Positions 6,390 to 14,019 of a stretch of 43,507 bases of DNA are shown piece after piece. This stretch comes from Isoptericola sp042668085. Lineage in GTDB: Bacteria > Actinomycetota > Actinomycetes > Actinomycetales > Cellulomonadaceae. Position numbers and translations under genes: made by a program. Every line of letters starts with the position of its first letter. The first letter of the stretch is position 1. Under the pieces are notes generated by a model, which had not been told where the DNA came from, made no database searches, and saw only the letters and a list, made by a program, of their open reading frames with translations. The stretch is taken from contig NZ_JBHVBO010000019.1 in assembly GCF_042668085.1 (NCBI RefSeq), positions 1-43,507 of the forward strand, read 5' to 3'.

Positions 6390-8737
6390 CAGAGCATCTC
6401 CTTCGGGTCGACCTGCACGCGGACGGTGCCGCCCTCGCGCCGGGCGGAGCGGACGGCGAGGGAGGCGCGCAGCTGTGCGGCGAGCTCCCCGCCCTGGGCG
6501 AGCGGCACGCGCAGCACGGTGCGCACCTGCGGCTCGAGGGTGGCGCCGCGCCGCGGGTCGGCGTCGGGCTGCTCGACGGGGCCGAGCACGGTGTCCGGAC
6601 CGGCGAGGGCGACCCTGCCGACGAGGGCGTCCACGGCCCCCCGGTCCCCCGTGACGGCCGCGACGCGGACCGTGGGCGGCAGCGCCAGCTCGCGGCGCTC
6701 GCCGAGCTCCCGGTCGGCGAGACCACCGGGGTCGTAGCGCACGAGGGCACCGGTCGGGGCGGGGGCGGCGTCCCCGACGAGGAGCACCTGCCCGCCCGCG
6801 CGGGCGGGGTGCACGAGGGCCGCCGCGGCGAGCCAGCGGTGCAGCGCCTCCGTGGCAGTGGCGAGCCCGGTGCCCGCGGTGGCGACGGCGGCGTCGAGCA
6901 GGAGGGCGACGGCGTACCCGCCGTCGGCGACGGGCTCGGCGCCGGGGGTCGCGACGACGAGCGCCGGCTCGGGCCCGACCCGGTCGAGCACACCGGCGGG
7001 CGCGGAGGACGCGGACACGCGCACGGGCGTGCCCGCGAACGCCCGGCCCAGCTCCTCGGCGGTGCGGTCGGACCCCACGCGGACGGCGCGCAGCCGGGTG
7101 TCGCCGCACTCCTCGCAGCGCCAGCCGCCGGCGAGGCGTCCGCACCAGGAGCACTGCGGCGCGCCGCCGGTGCGGGTCATGCCGAGGGGGCCGTGGCAGG
7201 CCCCGCAACGGGCGGCGGTGCGGCACCTGGCGCAGGCCACGACGGGCAGGTAGCCGGTGCGCGGCACCTGCACGAGGACCGGGCCGCGGGTCAGCCCGTC
7301 GCGGGCGGCCCGCCAGGCGGCCGTCGGCAGCCGTGCGGCCGCGCCCGGGCCCTCGGCGGCGAGCTCGACGGACGTGAGCGCACGCACGCGGGGGGCGCGG
7401 GCGCGCAGCACGTCGCGGGGCGCGGCGATCTCGCGCGCCCACCCGGACGCCAGCAGCGCCTGCGCCTGCACGGTCCGCCCCGGAGACGCCAGCAGGTACG
7501 CGGCCTCCTCGAGGTCGCTGCGCAGCGCGAGGACGTCGCGCGCGTGCGGGTAGGGGGCGTGCGGCTCCGCGAGCGTGTCCTCCCCGTCGCCCCAGAGCAC
7601 GACGAGCCCGAGGTCCGGCACCGGGGCGAACATCGCGGCCCGCGTCCCGACCACCACGTCCGCGAGGCCGTGGCGGGCCCGCAGGAAGGCCCGGTACCGG
7701 GGGGCGGGCCCGTCGTCGGCCAGCAGGCGCACGACGTCGTCGAGGCCGGCCCCGGCGAGGGCGCCCACGACGCGCTCGACGTCGCGGCCGTCCGGCGCGA
7801 CGACGAGGACGCGGCGCCCCCCGGCGACGGTGGCACGTGCCGCCTGCGCGACGGCCTCGGCCCAGTGCGGCACGTGCGCCGGCCCGTCCCCGGACGGCGG
7901 CGCCAGCCCGGGCAGCGGCGTCCACACGGCCCGCGGCGCACCCCCGGCGAGCAGGTGGCGGCAGAACGCCTCCCCGCCGAGGTAGGACTCCCACGCGGCC
8001 ACGGAGCCCGCAGCGACGGGCCGCACCGCCCGAGGACTCCTGGGAGGCAGAGCAGGCACGGTCGGCGCGTGGGTCGTCGCGGCGCCCCCGGACGCGCCCT
8101 GGGCGGCCTCACGGGCCTCCTGAGGGGCCTCCTCGCCTGTCGACGCGCCGTCGGCGACGTCATCGACGCTCTCCTCAGCCGCGTCGTCCGGCACGGCCGT
8201 TCCCCCGACGTCGGCCTCGACGTCGGCCTCGGGCTCCGCGAGTGCGGCGAGGACCTCCTTCTCGACGCGGGCGTGCCGCGGCGGCACGGCGAGGCGCAGC
8301 ACGTCAGCGAGGGTGCCCGCGTACCGGTCGGCGACGGCGCGGGCCAGCCGCAGCACGGGCTCCGACAGCACCGGGTCGGCCGAGACCACGCGCTTGAGCG
8401 GCACGAGCCGACCGTCGTGGTCGGACGTCTCCCGACGCTCCACCACGTAGCCGGCCACCTCCTGCGGCCCGAACCGCGCACGCACCCGGACGCCGGGCCG
8501 GGCGTCGTCGGCCATCGGCACGGGCACCAGGTAGTCGTACGGACGGTCCAGGTGAGCCGGCTGCAGGTCCAGCACCACGCGCGCGACGGGCAGGTCGTCG
8601 GCGACGGGCGTCGCGCCCAGGGCCGCCTTCCCGCCCTTCCCGGGCTTGCGCCGCCCCTTCGCCCCGGCGTCGCGCGGTGCCGGGACGTCGTCGAGCCCGA
8701 GCAGCGCGGGCTGCTCGGGCTCGGAGATGTCGGTCAC
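6389..8737 (-). CDS. priA: Primosomal protein N' (PriA), helicase-degenerate actinobacterial form
   Basis: PriA normally restarts stalled replication forks as a 3'-5' helicase. The N-terminal DNA-binding domain is intact (V-A-R-V-V-L-D-L to about residue 165). The eight zinc-binding cysteines are present near residue 510-550 (C-A-R-C, C-G-A-C, C-S-W-C, C-E-E-C). The ATPase motifs are gone: there is no G-x-T-G-S-G-K-T Walker A, and the DEEH box reads W-G-D-G-E-D. This matches the annotated non-helicase PriA of mycobacteria and relatives. An ~85-residue acidic/Ala-rich linker (about 170-255) separates the N-terminal and helicase-like parts. Start GTG 8737 has GGGATGG in front; a TGGGAT six bases upstream may instead be a weak -10. 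Confidence 0.9.
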   Translation of the reverse strand: MTDISEPEQPALLGLDDVPAPRDAGAKGRRKPGKGGKAALGATPVADDLPVARVVLDLQPAHLDRPYDYLVPVPMADDARPGVRVRARFGPQEVAGYVVERRETSDHDGRLVPLKRVVSADPVLSEPVLRLARAVADRYAGTLADVLRLAVPPRHARVEKEVLAALAEPEADVEADVGGTAVPDDAAEESVDDVADGASTGEEAPQEAREAAQGASGGAATTHAPTVPALPPRSPRAVRPVAAGSVAAWESYLGGEAFCRHLLAGGAPRAVWTPLPGLAPPSGDGPAHVPHWAEAVAQAARATVAGGRRVLVVAPDGRDVERVVGALAGAGLDDVVRLLADDGPAPRYRAFLRARHGLADVVVGTRAAMFAPVPDLGLVVLWGDGEDTLAEPHAPYPHARDVLALRSDLEEAAYLLASPGRTVQAQALLASGWAREIAAPRDVLRARAPRVRALTSVELAAEGPGAAARLPTAAWRAARDGLTRGPVLVQVPRTGYLPVVACARCRTAARCGACHGPLGMTRTGGAPQCSWCGRLAGGWRCEECGDTRLRAVRVGSDRTAEELGRAFAGTPVRVSASSAPAGVLDRVGPEPALVVATPGAEPVADGGYAVALLLDAAVATAGTGLATATEALHRWLAAAALVHPARAGGQVLLVGDAAPAPTGALVRYDPGGLADRELGERRELALPPTVRVAAVTGDRGAVDALVGRVALAGPDTVLGPVEQPDADPRRGATLEPQVRTVLRVPLAQGGELAAQLRASLAVRSARREGGTVRVQVDPKEML

Positions 8738-8856
8738 GAGGCCATCCCATCACGCCCCGCCCACGAGCCCGCACCGTCTCCACCGACCGCGGTGACGGCG
8801 CGACACGAGGGTCCGGTCATCAGGACACCGCGAGACGAACGCTGAGCGTGGCGGCA

Positions 8857-8880
8857 ACCACGGACGCGACCACGGACGCG
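8857..8880. repeat. 12-bp perfect tandem duplication downstream of metK
   Basis: ACCACGGACGCG occurs twice in tandem in the 156-bp gap between the metK stop and the priA start. I see no coding or clear regulatory role; the rest of the gap shows no strong hairpin. Confidence 0.8.
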
Positions 8881-8893
8881 ACAAAGCGAAGAA

Positions 8894-10111
8894 TCAGACC
8901 GCAGCCCGCAGCGCGTCGACACGGTCCGTGCGCTCCCAGGTGAATCCGGACAGCTCGCGGCCGAAGTGGCCGTAGGCGGCGGTCGCGGCGTACACCGGGC
9001 GCAGCAGGTCGAGGTCGCGGATGATCGCCGCGGGGCGCAGGTCGAACACGGTCTCGATGGCGGCGGCGATCCGCTCGGTGGGGACCGTCTCGGTGCCGAA
9101 GGTCTCGACGTACAGGCCCACGGGGTGCGCCTTGCCGATCGCGTAGGCGACCTGCACCTCGCACCGGCGCGCCAGCCCGGCCGCGACGACGTTCTTCGCG
9201 ACCCAGCGCATCGCGTACGCCGCGGACCGGTCGACCTTGGACGGGTCCTTGCCGGAGAAGGCGCCGCCGCCGTGGCGCGCCATGCCGCCGTACGTGTCGA
9301 CGATGATCTTGCGGCCGGTGAGGCCGGCGTCGCCCTGCGGACCGCCGACGACGAACTTGCCCGTCGGGTTGACGATGAGCCGCGCGTCCGCGGTCTCGAC
9401 GCCCGTCTCCTGGGCCACCTGGGCCAGCACCGGGGCGATGACGATGTCGGCCACCTCGCGCTGCAGCTTCTCCTGCACGATGTCGGCGTCGTGCTGGGTG
9501 GACAGCACGACGGTGTCGATCCGCACCGGACGGTCGCCGTCGTACGCGACGGTCACCTGGGTCTTGCCGTCGGGGCGCAGCCCGGGCAGCTCGCCCGAGC
9601 GGCGCACGGCCGACAGCCGCTCGGCGAGCCGGTGCGACGTCCAGATGGGCAGCGGCATCAGCGACGGCGTCTCGTCCGTGGCGTACCCGAACATCAGGCC
9701 CTGGTCGCCCGCGCCCTGCGCGTCGAGGGGGTCGCGGTCGAGGCCCGGCCCGGAGGCGTCGTCGCGCTCCTCGAGGCTCTTGTCGACGCCCTGCGCGATG
9801 TCGGGCGACTGCTGGCCGATCGACACCGAGACGCCGCAGGAGTCGCCGTCGAACCCGATGGCCGACGACGTGTAGCCGATGCGGCGCACCACCTCGCGCA
9901 CGATCTGCGGGATCTCCACGTACGCGTCGGTGGTGACCTCGCCGGCCACGTGCACGAGCCCCGTGGTCACCATCGTCTCGACCGCCACGCGCGAGCGCGG
10001 GTCCTGCGCGAGCAGCGCGTCGAGGATCGCGTCGGAGATCTGGTCGCAGACCTTGTCCGGGTGGCCCTCGGTCACGGACTCGGACGTGAACAGGCGCAGC
10101 GCATCGGTCAT
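8894..10111 (-). CDS. metK: S-adenosylmethionine synthetase
   Basis: Makes S-adenosylmethionine from methionine and ATP, supplying the methyltransferases in this window among many others. The 405-residue protein has the expected E-G-H-P-D-K-V-C-D-Q-I-S-D-A near residue 15, G-A-G-D-Q-G-L-M-F-G-Y-A, and the P-loop-like G-G-G-A-F-S-G-K-D-P-S-K-V-D-R-S. ATG 10111 is preceded by TAGGCT at seven bases without a ribosome site, so the mRNA is probably leaderless; there is therefore no room for a SAM riboswitch. It is separated from coaBC by 76 bp with a hairpin. Confidence 0.97.
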   Translation of the reverse strand: MTDALRLFTSESVTEGHPDKVCDQISDAILDALLAQDPRSRVAVETMVTTGLVHVAGEVTTDAYVEIPQIVREVVRRIGYTSSAIGFDGDSCGVSVSIGQQSPDIAQGVDKSLEERDDASGPGLDRDPLDAQGAGDQGLMFGYATDETPSLMPLPIWTSHRLAERLSAVRRSGELPGLRPDGKTQVTVAYDGDRPVRIDTVVLSTQHDADIVQEKLQREVADIVIAPVLAQVAQETGVETADARLIVNPTGKFVVGGPQGDAGLTGRKIIVDTYGGMARHGGGAFSGKDPSKVDRSAAYAMRWVAKNVVAAGLARRCEVQVAYAIGKAHPVGLYVETFGTETVPTERIAAAIETVFDLRPAAIIRDLDLLRPVYAATAAYGHFGRELSGFTWERTDRVDALRAAV

Positions 10112-10118
10112 GGCGGAC

Positions 10119-10124
10119 AGCCTA
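10119..10124 (-). promoter_or_regulatory. -10 box of metK (leaderless)
   Basis: TAGGCT on the minus strand, seven bases before the metK ATG. A CTGGTC 17 bp upstream is a poor -35 and overlaps the hairpin at 10131-10153. Confidence 0.5.
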
Positions 10125-10130
10125 CGGGCA

Positions 10131-10153
10131 GGGGGCCGCCTGACCAGGCCCCC
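10131..10153 (-). terminator. Hairpin between coaBC and metK
   Basis: GGGGGCC (10131-10137) pairs with GGCCCCC (10147-10153) around a 9-base loop, 34 bases after the coaBC stop codon. There is no U tract. Its position fits termination of the mihF-gmk-rpoZ-coaBC transcript before the metK promoter. Confidence 0.45.
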
Positions 10154-10161
10154 CAGAGAGG

Positions 10162-10199
10162 AAAAGTCTCACATGCTGGGGAGAATCTCAGATGCTGGG
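10162..10199. repeat. 19-bp imperfect tandem duplication at the coaBC 3' end
   Basis: Two adjacent 19-bp units (10162-10180 and 10181-10199) share TCTCA-x-ATGCTGGG; one copy contains the coaBC stop codon and last codons. It looks like a decayed local duplication. Confidence 0.55.
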
Positions 10200-11471
10200 C
10201 AGCGTCTTTGCCACGACGTCCCAGATCGCGTCGGCGACCTCGCGCTTCGTGCCGGCGGCCTCGGCCACGACCTCGCCGCGCCCGTCGAGCACCGTGACGG
10301 CGTTGGTGGGTGCGCCGAAGCCGCGCCCGGAGCCCACGGCGTTCACCGCAAGCAGGTCGGCCCCCTTGCGCAGGGCCTTGCGGCGCCCGTGCTCGAGCAC
10401 GGAGCCGTCCGCGTCGCCGGTCTCGGCCGCGAAGCCGACGACGAGCTGCCCAGGGCGCAGCCGGTCGTGGGCGAGCTCCGCGAGCACGTCCGGGTTCTCC
10501 ACCAGGGTGATCGGCGCCGGGCCCGCGCCCGGCACCTTCTTGATCTTGGCGTCCGGCACGTCGGCCGGGCGGAAGTCGGCCACCGCCGCGGCCATCACGA
10601 CGACGTCCGCGCCCGGCGCGCCCTCGCGCACGGCGTCGCGCAGCTCGGCGGTGGTCTCCACCGGGACGACGACGACGCCCGACGCCCGCGTGGCCTCGCA
10701 CACGGCGTCGTCGAGGTTGGCGGCGACGAGCGTGACCTCGGCGCCGCGAGCCCGGGCGGCCTCGGCCAGCGCGGCGCCCTGGCGGCCGCTGGACCGGTTG
10801 CCGATGAAGCGCACCGGGTCGATCGGCTCGCGGGTGCCGCCCGCGGAGACGACGACGGTGCGGCCCGACAGGTCCCCGTGGTGCCCGCTCCCGGTCGCCG
10901 AGGCGTCCGCGCCCGCCGCGCCCGCCACGTCCGACGCGCCCGCCACGTCCGACGCGGCCGCGAGGGCCACGCGGGCGATCTCCTCGGGCTCGGGCAGCCG
11001 ACCCGGCCCGGTGTCGGCGCCGGTGAGGCGGCCGCTGGCCGGCTCGATCACCGTGACGCCGCGCTCGCGCAGCGTCGCCACGTTGGCGCGGGTGGCGGGG
11101 TGCTCCCACATCTCGGTGTGCATGGCGGGAGCCATGACGACCGGGCAGCGCGCGGTGAGCAGCGTCGAGGTGAGGAGGTCGTCCGCCCGGCCGGTCGCCG
11201 CCCGGGCGAGCAGGTCCGCCGTCGCGGGGGCGACGACGACGAGGTCGGCGCCCTGCCCGAGCGCGACGTGCGGGACGTGCGCGACGTCCTCGAAGACCTC
11301 GTCCGTGACGGGCTCGCCGGACAGCGCCTCGAACGTGGGCGCCCCGACGAACCGCAGCGCCGACGCGGTGGGGATCACGCGCACCGCGTGCCCCTGCTCG
11401 CGCAGCAGCCGCAGCAGCAGCGCGGCCTTGTACGCGGCGATGCCGCCGCTGACGCCGAGCAGGATCCTCAT
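10188..11471 (-). CDS. coaBC: Bifunctional phosphopantothenoylcysteine decarboxylase/phosphopantothenate-cysteine ligase
   Basis: Carries out two steps of coenzyme A synthesis. The N-terminal FMN-binding CoaC domain (1-~180) has G-V-S-G-G-I-A-A-Y-K and P-A-M-H-T-E-M-W (His for the usual Asn). The C-terminal CoaB ligase domain (~205-427) has G-T-R-E-P-I-D-P-V-R-F-I-G-N-R-S-S-G and the lysine motif A-K-I-K-K-V. The CoaC flap reads L-T-G-A-D-T-G-P-G-R where E. coli has L-x-C-G-x-x-G-x-G-R, so the flap cysteine is replaced. The linker carries an A-S-D-V-A-G repeat. ATG 11471 has GGGAG six bases upstream. Fourth gene of the mihF-gmk-rpoZ-coaBC group. Confidence 0.95.
   Translation of the reverse strand: MRILLGVSGGIAAYKAALLLRLLREQGHAVRVIPTASALRFVGAPTFEALSGEPVTDEVFEDVAHVPHVALGQGADLVVVAPATADLLARAATGRADDLLTSTLLTARCPVVMAPAMHTEMWEHPATRANVATLRERGVTVIEPASGRLTGADTGPGRLPEPEEIARVALAAASDVAGASDVAGAAGADASATGSGHHGDLSGRTVVVSAGGTREPIDPVRFIGNRSSGRQGAALAEAARARGAEVTLVAANLDDAVCEATRASGVVVVPVETTAELRDAVREGAPGADVVVMAAAVADFRPADVPDAKIKKVPGAGPAPITLVENPDVLAELAHDRLRPGQLVVGFAAETGDADGSVLEHGRRKALRKGADLLAVNAVGSGRGFGAPTNAVTVLDGRGEVVAEAAGTKREVADAIWDVVAKTLPSI
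10918..10953 (-). repeat. Perfect 18-bp tandem duplication in the coaBC linker
   Basis: GCGCCCGCCACGTCCGAC (plus strand) occurs twice in a row, encoding duplicated A-S-D-V-A-G between the CoaC and CoaB domains, where length change is harmless. Confidence 0.9.
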
Positions 11472-11497
11472 CGCGCGCTCCCTCGTCGCCGCAGGGA

Positions 11498-11520
11498 GAC
11501 GCCGGTCGCCGACCGGCGTC
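11498..11520 (-). terminator. Perfect 10-bp hairpin between rpoZ and coaBC
   Basis: GACGCCGGTC (11498-11507) and its exact complement (11511-11520) enclose a 3-base loop, starting 6 bases after the rpoZ stop. No U tract follows. It may attenuate coaBC or protect the rpoZ 3' end. Confidence 0.5.
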
Positions 11521-11526
11521 AGGCCG

Positions 11527-11844
11527 TCAGAAGGTGATCTCGTCGCCGGGGTCGGCGACCGGCTCCGCGGCGGCCGCGGGCTTCTCCTCGACCGGGGTCG
11601 AGGTGAGCAGGCCCTCGTTGATCTCGCGCATGGCGATGGAGAGCGGCTTCTCCTGGTTGCGGGTCTCGACCAGCGGGCCCACGTTCTCCAGCAGGCCCTC
11701 GTTGAGCTGCGAGTAGTAGGCGTTGATCTGGCGGGCGCGCTGGGACGCGTACAGCACGAGGCCGTACTTCGAGTCGGTGCGCTCGAGCAGCTCGTCGATC
11801 GGCGGGTCGGTGATGCCGATGGGCTGGGCCACGGTTCCGGCCAT
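11527..11844 (-). CDS. rpoZ: DNA-directed RNA polymerase omega subunit
   Basis: Small subunit that helps fold and hold the beta-prime subunit of RNA polymerase. The 105-residue product has G-I-T-D-P-P-I-D-E-L-L-E near the start and the conserved R-A-R-Q-I-N-A-Y-Y at 37-45, matching the actinobacterial omega, plus an Ala/Pro/Glu-rich tail. ATG 11844 is preceded by GGAGTG eight bases upstream. A TAGGAT (11898-11903, minus strand) could give it its own promoter. It sits between gmk and coaBC, its usual place in actinobacteria. Confidence 0.95.
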   Translation of the reverse strand: MAGTVAQPIGITDPPIDELLERTDSKYGLVLYASQRARQINAYYSQLNEGLLENVGPLVETRNQEKPLSIAMREINEGLLTSTPVEEKPAAAAEPVADPGDEITF

Positions 11845-11897
11845 GGGTCACACTCCAGACAAAGTTCGGTGACGAGACGTCAGGGGGTCAGCGGTCC

Positions 11898-11903
11898 ATC
11901 CTA
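11898..11903 (-). promoter_or_regulatory. Possible -10 box of rpoZ
   Basis: TAGGAT on the minus strand in the 78-bp gmk-rpoZ gap; the -35 region is a poor match, so this is tentative. Confidence 0.35.
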
Positions 11904-11922
11904 CCCGCGGTGGCGCGCCGAC

Positions 11923-12627
11923 CTACAGCGCGACCCGGGGTGCTGCGACGGAGGTCACGCCCATCACCCGCGCGAGCCGGTCCGTGGCGTGGGTGACGTC
12001 GTCGTTGACGATCGTCACGTCGAACTCGGCCTCCGCGGCGAGCTCGGTGCGCGCCGTGCTCAGGCGGCGTTCACGCTCCTCCGCGTCCTCCGTGCCGCGG
12101 CCGACGAGTCGCCGCACCAGCTCCTCGAAGCTCGGCGGGGCGAGGAAGACGAACTGCGCGGCGAGCCCCCGCGACGCGACGGCCTCGCGCACCTGCCGGG
12201 CGCCCTGCAGGTCGATCTCCAGCAGCGTGGGCACGCCGGCGGCGAGGTGCTCCTCGACCGGCCCGCGGGGCGTGCCGTACCGGTGACGGCCGTGCACCAC
12301 CGCCCACTCGAGCATCTGCCCCTCGGCGACCATGCGGTCGAACTCCTCGGGCGAGACGAAGAGGTAGTGCACGCCGTGCACCTCCCCCGGGCGCGGGGGG
12401 CGCGTCGTCGCCGACACCGACAACCACACCTGCGGGTAGCGGGCGCGCACGTCCGCGGAGACGGTGCCCTTGCCGACGGCCGTCGGTCCGGCGAGCACGG
12501 TCAGCCGCGCCGGCGCCGCCCCCGCGCCCAGGGCGTCGGGCGCGTCGTCGGGAGCGCTGTCCGGCGCGGTGACGGGGGCGTGCTGCGGTGCCGGACGGCC
12601 GGCGGGTGGTGCGGAAATGTCAGCCAA
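11923..12627 (-). CDS. gmk: Guanylate kinase
   Basis: Phosphorylates GMP to GDP. After an Ala/Pro-rich tail of about 40 residues come the P-loop A-G-P-T-A-V-G-K-G-T (Ala replaces the usual Ser of G-P-S-G-x-G-K), the GMP-binding S-V-S-A-T-T-R-P-P-R-P-G-E and G-V-H-Y-L-F, and L-L-E-I-D-L-Q-G-A. The longest start is TTG 12627, overlapping the mihF stop by 8 bases. The GAGAGG upstream is only one base from this TTG but ten bases from an in-frame ATT at 12618, so the true start is uncertain. No ATG or GTG lies between TTG and the P-loop, apart from one GTG inside the first beta strand. Confidence 0.92.
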   Translation of the reverse strand: MADISAPPAGRPAPQHAPVTAPDSAPDDAPDALGAGAAPARLTVLAGPTAVGKGTVSADVRARYPQVWLSVSATTRPPRPGEVHGVHYLFVSPEEFDRMVAEGQMLEWAVVHGRHRYGTPRGPVEEHLAAGVPTLLEIDLQGARQVREAVASRGLAAQFVFLAPPSFEELVRRLVGRGTEDAEERERRLSTARTELAAEAEFDVTIVNDDVTHATDRLARVMGVTSVAAPRVAL

Positions 12628-12931
12628 ACCTCTCGATGAGCGCCGAAGCCTGGTGCGGCCCGAGGCCGCGGACCCGGCGGGTCTCGGCGATCCCGATCTC
12701 CTCCATGATCGCCCGGGCCTTCACCTTACCGACCCCCGGGAGCGACTCGAGCAGCGAGACGACCTTGAGCTTGCCCACGACGTCGTCCTTCTGCCCCTGC
12801 TCGATCACGTCCTTGAGGGAGCCCTGGGAGTACTTCAACCGGTTCTTGATCTCCGCGCGGACGCGCCGAGCCTCGGCCGCCTTCTCGAGAGCCGCAGCAC
12901 GCTGTTCCGGGGTGAGAGGGGGGAGAGCCAC
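12620..12931 (-). CDS. mihF: Actinobacterial integration host factor (mIHF)
   Basis: Nucleoid-associated DNA-binding protein specific to actinobacteria. The 103-residue product starts A-L-P-P-L-T-P-E-Q-R-A-A-A-L-E-K-A and contains the helix-two-turn-helix S-L-P-G-V-G-K-V-K-A-R near residue 68, typical of mIHF. Two GTG codons are possible; GTG 12931 has AGGTGA five bases upstream and matches the family N-terminus, while GTG 12940 would add T-C-V. It heads a transcript with gmk (overlapping by 8 bases), then rpoZ and coaBC, and has a well-formed promoter with a hairpin in the 5' leader. Confidence 0.95.
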   Translation of the reverse strand: MALPPLTPEQRAAALEKAAEARRVRAEIKNRLKYSQGSLKDVIEQGQKDDVVGKLKVVSLLESLPGVGKVKARAIMEEIGIAETRRVRGLGPHQASALIERFG

Positions 12932-12962
12932 GCAAGTCACCTACTTTGTCGGTCCGCCTGAT

Positions 12963-12979
12963 GAGGGAACTGCTCCCTC
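12963..12979 (-). promoter_or_regulatory. Hairpin at the 5' end of the mihF leader
   Basis: GAGGGA (12963-12968) pairs with TCCCTC (12974-12979) around 5 bases. It lies just downstream of the -10 box, so it would form at or near the mRNA 5' end and may stabilise the message. Confidence 0.45.
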
Positions 12980-12980
12980 G

Positions 12981-13009
12981 AAAGTAGCCACGACCTGCGA
13001 AGGCGGCAA
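12981..13009 (-). promoter_or_regulatory. Promoter of mihF
   Basis: On the minus strand TTGCCG (13009-13004) and TACTTT (12986-12981) are separated by exactly 17 bp, a good housekeeping promoter. It gives a leader of about 43 bases before GTG 12931. Confidence 0.65.
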
Positions 13010-13082
13010 TCCGTAGCGCAGGGCGGGTCGCCCTCCGACCGGGAGGAAAGCGGCATTCGGGTCACGACATCGTCGCAGGTCG
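12991..13082. repeat. Long-range perfect 10-bp inverted repeat around the mihF promoter region
   Basis: CGACCTGCGA (12991-13000) and TCGCAGGTCG (13073-13082) are exact complements 72 bp apart. The first arm lies inside the mihF promoter spacer; the second lies upstream of the divergent methyltransferase. Possible paired binding sites; no protein can be named. Confidence 0.5.
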
Positions 13083-13126
13083 CGGCCTGCGCCGAAAAGT
13101 GCTCCTCCGTCCCGCGCTCGGCGCCC

Positions 13127-13132
13127 TACGGT
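13127..13132 (+). promoter_or_regulatory. -10 box of the methyltransferase gene (leaderless)
   Basis: TACGGT six bases before ATG 13139, with no ribosome site. Confidence 0.55.
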
Positions 13133-13138
13133 CGGGTC

Positions 13139-13936
13139 ATGCCGACCGACCCGAGCACCACCCCGCACGCCATGCCGGACGCCGTCGAGGACGGGTGGTT
13201 CCCCGAGAGCGTGGCCGCGTCCTACGACTCCTCGACGGACCGCGAGTTCGACCCGGCGGTCGTCGCGCGCACGGTGGACGTGCTCGCCGGGCTCGCCGGC
13301 GACGGCGCCGCCCTCGAGCTCGCCGTGGGCACCGGTCGCGTCGCCGCGCCCCTCGCCCTGCGCGGCGTGCCGGTGCACGGCATCGAGCTGTCGCGCGCCA
13401 TGGCGGCGCGCGTCGCGGACAAGCCCGGCGGCGACCGCGTGGCGGTGACCGTCGGCGACATGACGAGCGCGCGCGTGCCCGGGGAGTTCTCCCTCGCCTA
13501 CCTCGTGTTCAACACGATCGGGAACGTCACGACGCAGGACGGCCAGGTGGACTGCTTCCGCACCGCGGCGGCGCACCTACGCCCCGGCGGGCACTTCGTG
13601 GTCGAGGTCGGCGTCCCGCCGCTGCGCCGGATGCCGCCCGGGCAGGACACCGTGCCGTTCACCGTCGCGCCCGACGGCGCCGGCGGCGGGTACGTGGGCT
13701 TCGACCGGCTCGACGTGGTCACCCAGCGGTTCACGTCGAACCACGTCACCGTGGGGCCGGACGGCACCGGCCGGTTCCGGTGGCTGCCGTTCCGGTACGT
13801 CTGGCCGGCCGAGCTGGACCTCATGGCGCGGATCGCCGGGATGCGCCTGGTGCACCGCTGGGAGGACTGGGACCGCACGCCCTTCACGGCCGACAGCGAG
13901 CGGCACGTGTCCGTGTGGCAGGTCGCCGCGTCCTGA
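13139..13936 (+). CDS. Class I SAM-dependent methyltransferase
   Basis: A 265-residue methyltransferase of unknown substrate. The SAM-binding motif I is A-L-E-L-A-V-G-T-G-R-V-A-A-P-L-A (about 58-73), with G-I-E-L-S-R-A-M as the acidic ribose contact and F-N-T-I-G-N-V-T as motif IV. The C-terminal half (P-F-R-Y-V-W-P-A-E-L-D-L-M-A) matches the family of small-molecule methyltransferases common in actinobacteria. ATG 13139 follows a TACGGT -10 box by six bases. It is an isolated plus-strand gene placed between the mihF and pyrimidine operons, and ends convergently with pyrF at a strong shared terminator. Confidence 0.85.
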   Translation: MPTDPSTTPHAMPDAVEDGWFPESVAASYDSSTDREFDPAVVARTVDVLAGLAGDGAALELAVGTGRVAAPLALRGVPVHGIELSRAMAARVADKPGGDRVAVTVGDMTSARVPGEFSLAYLVFNTIGNVTTQDGQVDCFRTAAAHLRPGGHFVVEVGVPPLRRMPPGQDTVPFTVAPDGAGGGYVGFDRLDVVTQRFTSNHVTVGPDGTGRFRWLPFRYVWPAELDLMARIAGMRLVHRWEDWDRTPFTADSERHVSVWQVAAS

Positions 13937-13950
13937 CCACGCTGGGGAGC

Positions 13951-13997
13951 ACGACGGGCCCGCCCCCGGAAGTCTCCATAGGGGGCGGGCCCGTCGT
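13951..13997. terminator. Bidirectional terminator between the methyltransferase and pyrF
   Basis: A perfect 17-bp stem: ACGACGGGCCCGCCCCC (13951-13967) and its exact complement (13981-13997) around a 13-base loop. It lies between two convergent genes, 14 bases after the plus-strand stop and 22 bases after the pyrF stop, so it can serve both. Confidence 0.85.
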
Positions 13998-14019
13998 CCG
14001 CTCCGAGAGCGCCGCGGCG

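Noticed and set aside
3199..8737. Very long open frames running through rsmB, fmt, HAD and priA (for example extensions upstream of the rsmB ATG)
   Set aside because: The extra residues are Arg/Pro/Ala-rich shadows; the real genes begin at family-typical starts with stop/start overlaps.
10112..10187. A SAM riboswitch upstream of metK
   Set aside because: Only 76 bp exist, the predicted transcript is leaderless, and no SAM-box elements are visible.
13971..13980. Regulatory site in the loop of the large terminator
   Set aside because: The bases lie in a terminator loop between convergent genes and have no symmetry of their own.
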